NCBI RefSeq assembly: GCF_003984625.1
Contig: NZ_RWKH01000016.1
Span: 79,727 to 143,726 of the forward strand
From: Variovorax sp. DXTD-1
Lineage (GTDB): Bacteria; Pseudomonadota; Gammaproteobacteria; Burkholderiales; Burkholderiaceae_C
DNA: 64,000 nt
Direction of reading: 5' to 3'
Each line of letters opens with the position of its first letter. Within the stretch, counting starts at the first letter, position 1. A program made the position numbers and the translations under genes. The notes beneath the pieces were generated by a model. The model had not been told where the DNA came from, searched no databases, and saw nothing but the letters and a program-made list of their open reading frames with translations. This document shows, in pieces, positions 62,401-64,000 of this stretch.

Positions 62401-63569
62401 CCGGGCACATGGTGATTGGCGGGCTGACAGGTGGTGCCGGGGGCGCCATTGGCGCGGTTGCGAGTACGCAGGTCGCCTCTTACGTTGACCAGACCGTCAG
62501 CGCGTTGGGGCTCACTGGCGCTGCACATGATTCAGTGGTGGCGGGGCTGACCATGGCCATCGGTGGTGCACTAGGTGGTACATCAGGAGCCGCTGGGGCA
62601 TTGAACGAGGTCACGAACAACTATCTGACGAGCACTCAATGGGACGCGCTCGCGGAAGACATCAAGCGATGCCAAGCGCGGAAGTGCACGCAAGAGGAGC
62701 AACAGGTCATACGAAACAGCTATCAGGATCTCAGCAATCAACAGAACGTGGCGTTGGCCAATTGTGCGAAAACTGGGAACTGCGTCACCCTACGGGACGA
62801 TGTGATTAATGGAACGGAGGCGATGATCGATCTGGCGGACGCGGGGAAACTGCCAATTGGCGCCGGGACTGGCAATGATCTGGGACAGTACGCGGGGCAG
62901 CGGCTGGCGAACGATCCCGCTTATCGAGAGACAGTGAGGCACTCAATCGACGTGCTGAACAATTGCAAGGCCAATCCTCAGCAATGTACGCAGCAGGCGA
63001 TCACCGCTGCTGCGTTGATTGTGGCTCCGCTGCTAGGACCCGCTGGAGTTTCGTTGACTTGGGAAGGACTTGCCGTAGGCGGAACAATCGGGGCAGCAGC
63101 AAACGTGGGCGGACAGTTATATGGAAATGGCGGGAGTTTTAGTCAGCTCAATCCGCGGGATGTCGGGATGGCGTTCTATACGGGGGCGTTAACTTATGGG
63201 GCGGGATTCATGTCGTCGATGTTTATTAACACAGGAGGCGCGCTCGTCGGGTCGGGGATGAACACAATCTATATGAATCAAGCGCCTTCCGCTTCCGGAG
63301 GTAGCCTCTTGGGGGCCGCACTGGGAACAACGCTTGGTTATCCAGTCGGCGCTGTCACGCAGAACGGATTGAATGGTTATTTCAATCCATGGTACCGGCC
63401 AATGTGGCAAGACCTAGGTTACACCATGCAGAGTTGGCTGCAGCCTAGTGTTGTGCCCGGGATGAGTGGCGCCGGCGTTGGCAGCTTCTTGCAGGAGTTG
63501 GCCAATGCGGGAGTCAATAACCCAAATGTTCCACAAGGTACAGGCAACCCAACTAGAGGTGGAAGATGA
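53478..63569 (+). CDS. cdiA: CdiA/FhaB-type two-partner secretion exoprotein, candidate contact-dependent toxin
   Basis: This 3363-residue TpsA protein has an extended ESPR signal (MNKNLHRIVFNAKRG, cleavage near VQA, residue 68) and a TPS/haemagglutination domain at about 70-330 with NPAGINVEGAGFINASRA. FHA-1 repeats of about 20 residues (LNNDGG, LDNSGG types) run to about 1600 and are interrupted by a Gly/Thr/Pro linker at about 435-495. A Tyr/Trp-rich non-repeat segment at about 1600-1795 and a conserved block at about 1960-2118 (SRYLIETDPRF, YEQRLIREQVAQLTG) follow, then FHA-2 repeats to about 2870. Next come a pretoxin-like region, TNNYL at 3046-3050 and a C-terminal tail. The start at 53478 gives the exact ESPR. 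Confidence 0.88.
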   Translation: MNKNLHRIVFNAKRGLRMVVQETAKSTGKGSSKATTVASGALAGAAAIAPMLVAAALAGLLSASPVQAQLVGAPNVPGNLRPTVLVAPNGVPIVNVQTPSAAGVSRNVFNQFNVAPNGAILNNSRNTTQSQLGGFIQGNPYLAAGPARIIVNEVNGGSASQLRGYIEVAGQRAEIIIANPAGINVEGAGFINASRATLTTGVPQMNVFGGLDSFLVRGGTITINGAGLDASKTDYAAILARAVEANAGIWASELKVVTGANTVSADHSQITPTAGTGAAPTFALDVAALGGMYAGKIVLIGTEAGLGVRNAGTIQAAPGATALAGAGQLVVTSAGRLENIGTIQSTADASLAATGVANSGSISSGGNLRVVSQDTLANSLGGKGGTIEGARIELSSAMGDIDNRAGLIRQTSSTGLALNAPTLSNTSGGVIGLEPVPETPSSPGTGAGGGAGGTGTGTGGTTSPTTPTAGTGTETGSGGTITPAPYVPPSPGAITAAGTIRNDGGKIYAGGPISLQSANINNNNGGTLSVASMAVSQPTFDNHGGTLNVSNGFSANVERFDNTGGTLNAGSLNIATSGDLINIDGKLTSETDATLAVGGQADNTRGSISAAGALTATVAGATLNNSGALASNQGLTLNTASLQNTAGSIQSAQAGVQLAVTNQLVNGSGGSVNAATDLGIQAGLLANGGSLRGANDVNVAVGGALANDGSITAGRNTAITAGSLQSGNTGVLGAGIQSDGKLGAVGDLVVTTTGALLARGTNLAAGNATLQGASVDLSASQTSAANIAITATQGNVITGNKATIATPGTLRITANAQPGQTLVNDAGTLNGGQLDLNVSNIANTNGGEIVQTGTGATTIATSGTLNNDGGRIASNGQDLSLAGASITNAGGKIEHAGTGTLSIAGGNYSSTDGQITANGALTVAMSGAFSQDGAKAATSAKQITIDAGSLGNRTGAQIVQTGTEATRVTAVGALDNSGGIMASNGNTNIAAGSLTNQAGTLRAAGTSDLALTVGGLLDNSNKGAISAGGNTTVVAGSLNNDKLGSITAVGNLNVKVDAAATNVGGTLAANGNTTLETGTLDNSGGGVVAAVNGNLGVETQGATTNNGGTLQAGAATTLVNSGLSNVGGKVFGNSLSVDTQGNALDNSKKGTLAATTTVDVNSGALNNDTGLIQSGGAMTIHTDGNVLSNTNAAGYTSGQGGIASGDTLTLTAGKVTNTAGFIGAKNALVANTQAFSNTGEGQVLGQSTVTLDTHGAEYDNTGGETLAVGNLNIYAGTLTNTKGLIRSAATTTLNAASVVNSSTQGAEQGIEGQNVDIAAQSIVNTSGAIRADQNTTLSSSGSIDNSAGLVSAGKVLTVKDPSAAKTLSVLNTGGTLVGGENVVLDAGSVSWDGKLLSLQDMTLSVTQDITFAAGSETVANHNLTISTTGDITNSGKLAAGNDLTLSARDIDNKATGDIQGKTTTLNASGTLTNRGVIDGGTTRINAGTLDNLGTGRIYGDWVAIGAGTLNNSAETVSGVASAGTIAARTRLDIGAGTINNSNGALILSAGNLYIGGKLVDGKADDADSGAANALNNHAATIESVQDMGIKANVLNNTNGGVTWTTQTSSDGKQHTEYALPGSATRYDASQLVFVSVGGPNFDFAHMNGVLWPSFVSYAAGPVAGPFAGILVPSANYPLSRYRAYYTNAPRNSSDLHGTRQVNIDQTESYTEPGAWYSRSDPIWATFGVTPPGTDTPTDSTQAQAYLDAHERLDAATEAFIRDIYENYARSYYAWVYTESTTTPVLQTSSPGRIIAGGKMDIAVGSGTNDMSQILAGGALNVTGGTITNKNVEVSGAQTRTGWQHFQAGVGDPTQVTPYNTSDPITVTLAAARQEGNVTVVGSGGSTGTLALGHTNQGVASASGVNGSNPAGVGGGTGTPVNAPGAGSGGAAGPVVHSIIEVNLAASSETTQVVRTTLPGLTVPTASLFRTHAEASSRYLIETDPRFANQRNWLSSDYLLNNLGQDPNNTLKRLGDGFYEQRLIREQVAQLTGYRYLDGYDSDEAQYTALMDSGLTFARQYGLRPGIALSDAQMAQLTSDIVWLVEQTVTLPDGSTQRVLVPQVYVRVKNGDIDGSGALLAGKEVNIQLDGDLVNSGTVAGRKTVSITAENIQNLNGRISGGSLDLKARTDLNNIGGTIDAASQLKIEAGRDINVRTTTSTSALALDFAPGAASLRGATIVDRVAGLYVSGPKGVLVASAERDVNLIGALVANSGKEGTTEIGAGRDINLGTVTTARHDATVRDAGNYRAESSTREVGTRIETSGDITLSTGRDVNVRAATINSAEGALEVTAKRDITIDVGQSTSVLNAGRRTEESGFWGSDRSMEQGTFGSTGAIGSSLGGKTVVLDAGNDIRIRGSNVVSDEGTELWAGNNITIEAATQTRDSQYVREESNSGMFDANSGWTWGHQDMRSTSKTGESTAVGSTVGAISGNVVITAGNQYRQIGSDVIAPGGDVNILARDVEIVEARETSRSESTQSFSQGGITLGIKAPLIDLLRNLEETTEAMGNTQDDRMQALGAASMALSGYSAYQDIAQQAVTQSKGGTGVVSMGATLTLGSSSSESTRTESSDSSASSRVQAGGNVTITATGGGRDSNILIRGSEIDAGKNVNLSAENSITLEAAANTREQSSTSHSSNASIGVGFTFGQSNGLTIEMAAGSQSGRDNGTDGAWTNTTVSAGQQVNISSGGDTTVRGATVSGNRINADVGGNLHIETLQDTSTYHSQNSGGGFNATICAWYCTGDSSVSVYAHNMQGDGNFASATQQSGFLAGNGGFGVNVAGNTNLVGGVISSTDAAVIAGRNSFTTGSLTMTDLINHDTFQGSGYSVSFSTSTSGSSSGSAGIGSNDVNQSSLTQSGISGIAGNAAVRTGVDGTNALQRTNRERAMRDVQGQVLITAQFGSQASSAWGQYANERLRNATTDEERACWGSNGTCRASGHMVIGGLTGGAGGAIGAVASTQVASYVDQTVSALGLTGAAHDSVVAGLTMAIGGALGGTSGAAGALNEVTNNYLTSTQWDALAEDIKRCQARKCTQEEQQVIRNSYQDLSNQQNVALANCAKTGNCVTLRDDVINGTEAMIDLADAGKLPIGAGTGNDLGQYAGQRLANDPAYRETVRHSIDVLNNCKANPQQCTQQAITAAALIVAPLLGPAGVSLTWEGLAVGGTIGAAANVGGQLYGNGGSFSQLNPRDVGMAFYTGALTYGAGFMSSMFINTGGALVGSGMNTIYMNQAPSASGGSLLGAALGTTLGYPVGAVTQNGLNGYFNPWYRPMWQDLGYTMQSWLQPSVVPGMSGAGVGSFLQELANAGVNNPNVPQGTGNPTRGGR

Positions 63570-63817
63570 ACACATCGCGAAGTCTAGGCTTGAGAATGCT
63601 TGGAGTTCTGTTTTTGACCTTCCTCTTCATGTTTGGCGTCGGCTTTTCCTTGGCTGCTTTGCTTGCCATGCCCTTGATTCGCTGGGCAATCCATGGGGTA
63701 CTCTATTTTCCGGTCAGTCCATCTGAGCTTTACCGTCTGCTCCTTGTCGTCCTCGGCGTTTCTGTTGTTGCAACGGTCGTCACGTGGTTGGCCGGAAAGT
63801 ACAAAGGGCGTTGGTGA
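63566..63817 (+). CDS. Small two-helix membrane protein, candidate immunity protein
   Basis: This 83-residue protein has a short basic N-terminus, two hydrophobic segments (about 11-38 and 58-76) and the basic end GKYKGRW. Its ATG overlaps the cdiA stop by 4 nt (ATGA). It lies between cdiA and a TpsB gene, where Burkholderia-type loci encode CdiI/BcpI and sometimes BcpO. G+C is visibly lower (28 of 60 in 63601-63660). A membrane immunity protein would suit a membrane-acting toxin tail. BcpO-like or unrelated roles remain possible. Confidence 0.6.
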   Translation: MNTSRSLGLRMLGVLFLTFLFMFGVGFSLAALLAMPLIRWAIHGVLYFPVSPSELYRLLLVVLGVSVVATVVTWLAGKYKGRW

Positions 63818-63870
63818 AATTGCTCAGACACTGCGCGCGACGGTGTAGATAAAAACATCAGGGAGAGAAA

Positions 63871-64000
63871 TTGAAAACGAACTCGCTTGCCATGTTGGCC
63901 GGCGTGCTGTTGGGCGGTCCACTATTGGCCACGGCCCAGATTTCCAGCACCCCCCAGCCCTTCGTCGAACAGCAACGCCACCAAGAACGCGAACGCGCCT
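63871..64000 (+). CDS. TpsB-type outer-membrane transporter (CdiB/BcpB-like), 5' end only
   Basis: From the TTG at 63871 I translate MKTNSLAMLAGVLLGGPLL, ending ATAQISS, then PFVEQQRHQERERA before the window ends. That is a signal peptide followed by the Gln/Arg-rich stretch that opens TpsB proteins before the POTRA domains. GGGAGAG lies 4-10 nt upstream. An outer-membrane pore for the exoprotein is the expected neighbour. Only 43 codons are visible, so the assignment rests on this N-terminus and context. Confidence 0.7.
   Translation, partial: MKTNSLAMLAGVLLGGPLLATAQISSTPQPFVEQQRHQERERA

Overview
The window is a compact, GC-rich stretch of bacterial chromosome (blocks I counted run about 65-67% G+C). 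Short intergenic gaps, many 4-nt ATGA/GTGA overlaps and the gene content all fit a betaproteobacterium of the Comamonadaceae. The pointers are an ACC deaminase beside its Lrp-type regulator, Bug-type solute receptors, a fused indolepyruvate oxidoreductase and Burkholderia-like two-partner secretion genes. Variovorax is the best guess, but this is inference from gene content. I saw no rRNA, tRNA, CRISPR array, integrase or intact insertion sequence.

Positions 1-18.8 kb are mostly housekeeping. They hold a partial tsaB and later tsaC (both for the t6A tRNA modification), nudK, a class C penicillin-binding protein, purE-purK and purC, a CnoX-like chaperone, a hipBA toxin-antitoxin pair, and class II aldolase, pyruvate kinase and phosphoglycerate kinase. 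The acdS gene with its divergent Lrp regulator interrupts the glycolytic genes.

Positions 18.9-25.4 kb form an accessory catabolic operon behind a divergent LysR regulator. It encodes a VOC-fold enzyme, an alpha/beta hydrolase, a flavin monooxygenase, a DUF2783 protein, a metallo-beta-lactamase-fold protein with an altered metal motif, and a Bug receptor. The set looks like an aromatic hydroxylation, ring-cleavage and hydrolysis route with an unknown substrate.

Positions 25.4-45.3 kb return to core functions: azlCD, fmt-def, a LysM protein, dprA-smg, a DUF1631 protein, yajC-secD-secF, the indolepyruvate oxidoreductase with a divergent Lrp regulator, an amino-acid ABC receptor and permease without an ATPase, and an MFS exporter. 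Positions 45.3-53.2 kb are a complete tetronate (L-threonate/D-erythronate) catabolic operon: gntR, MFS transporter, ltnD, denD, otnK, otnC, otnI and probably ridA. A long imperfect inverted repeat sits between otnK and otnC.

The right end (53.5-64 kb) is the most striking part. A 3363-residue filamentous-haemagglutinin/CdiA-type exoprotein is followed, with a 4-nt overlap, by an 83-residue membrane protein and then by the first codons of a TpsB-type transporter. The A-I-B order matches Burkholderia-type contact-dependent inhibition loci. The low-GC, non-repeat C-terminal tail after a TNNYL motif is a candidate toxin, and the small membrane protein is its candidate immunity factor.
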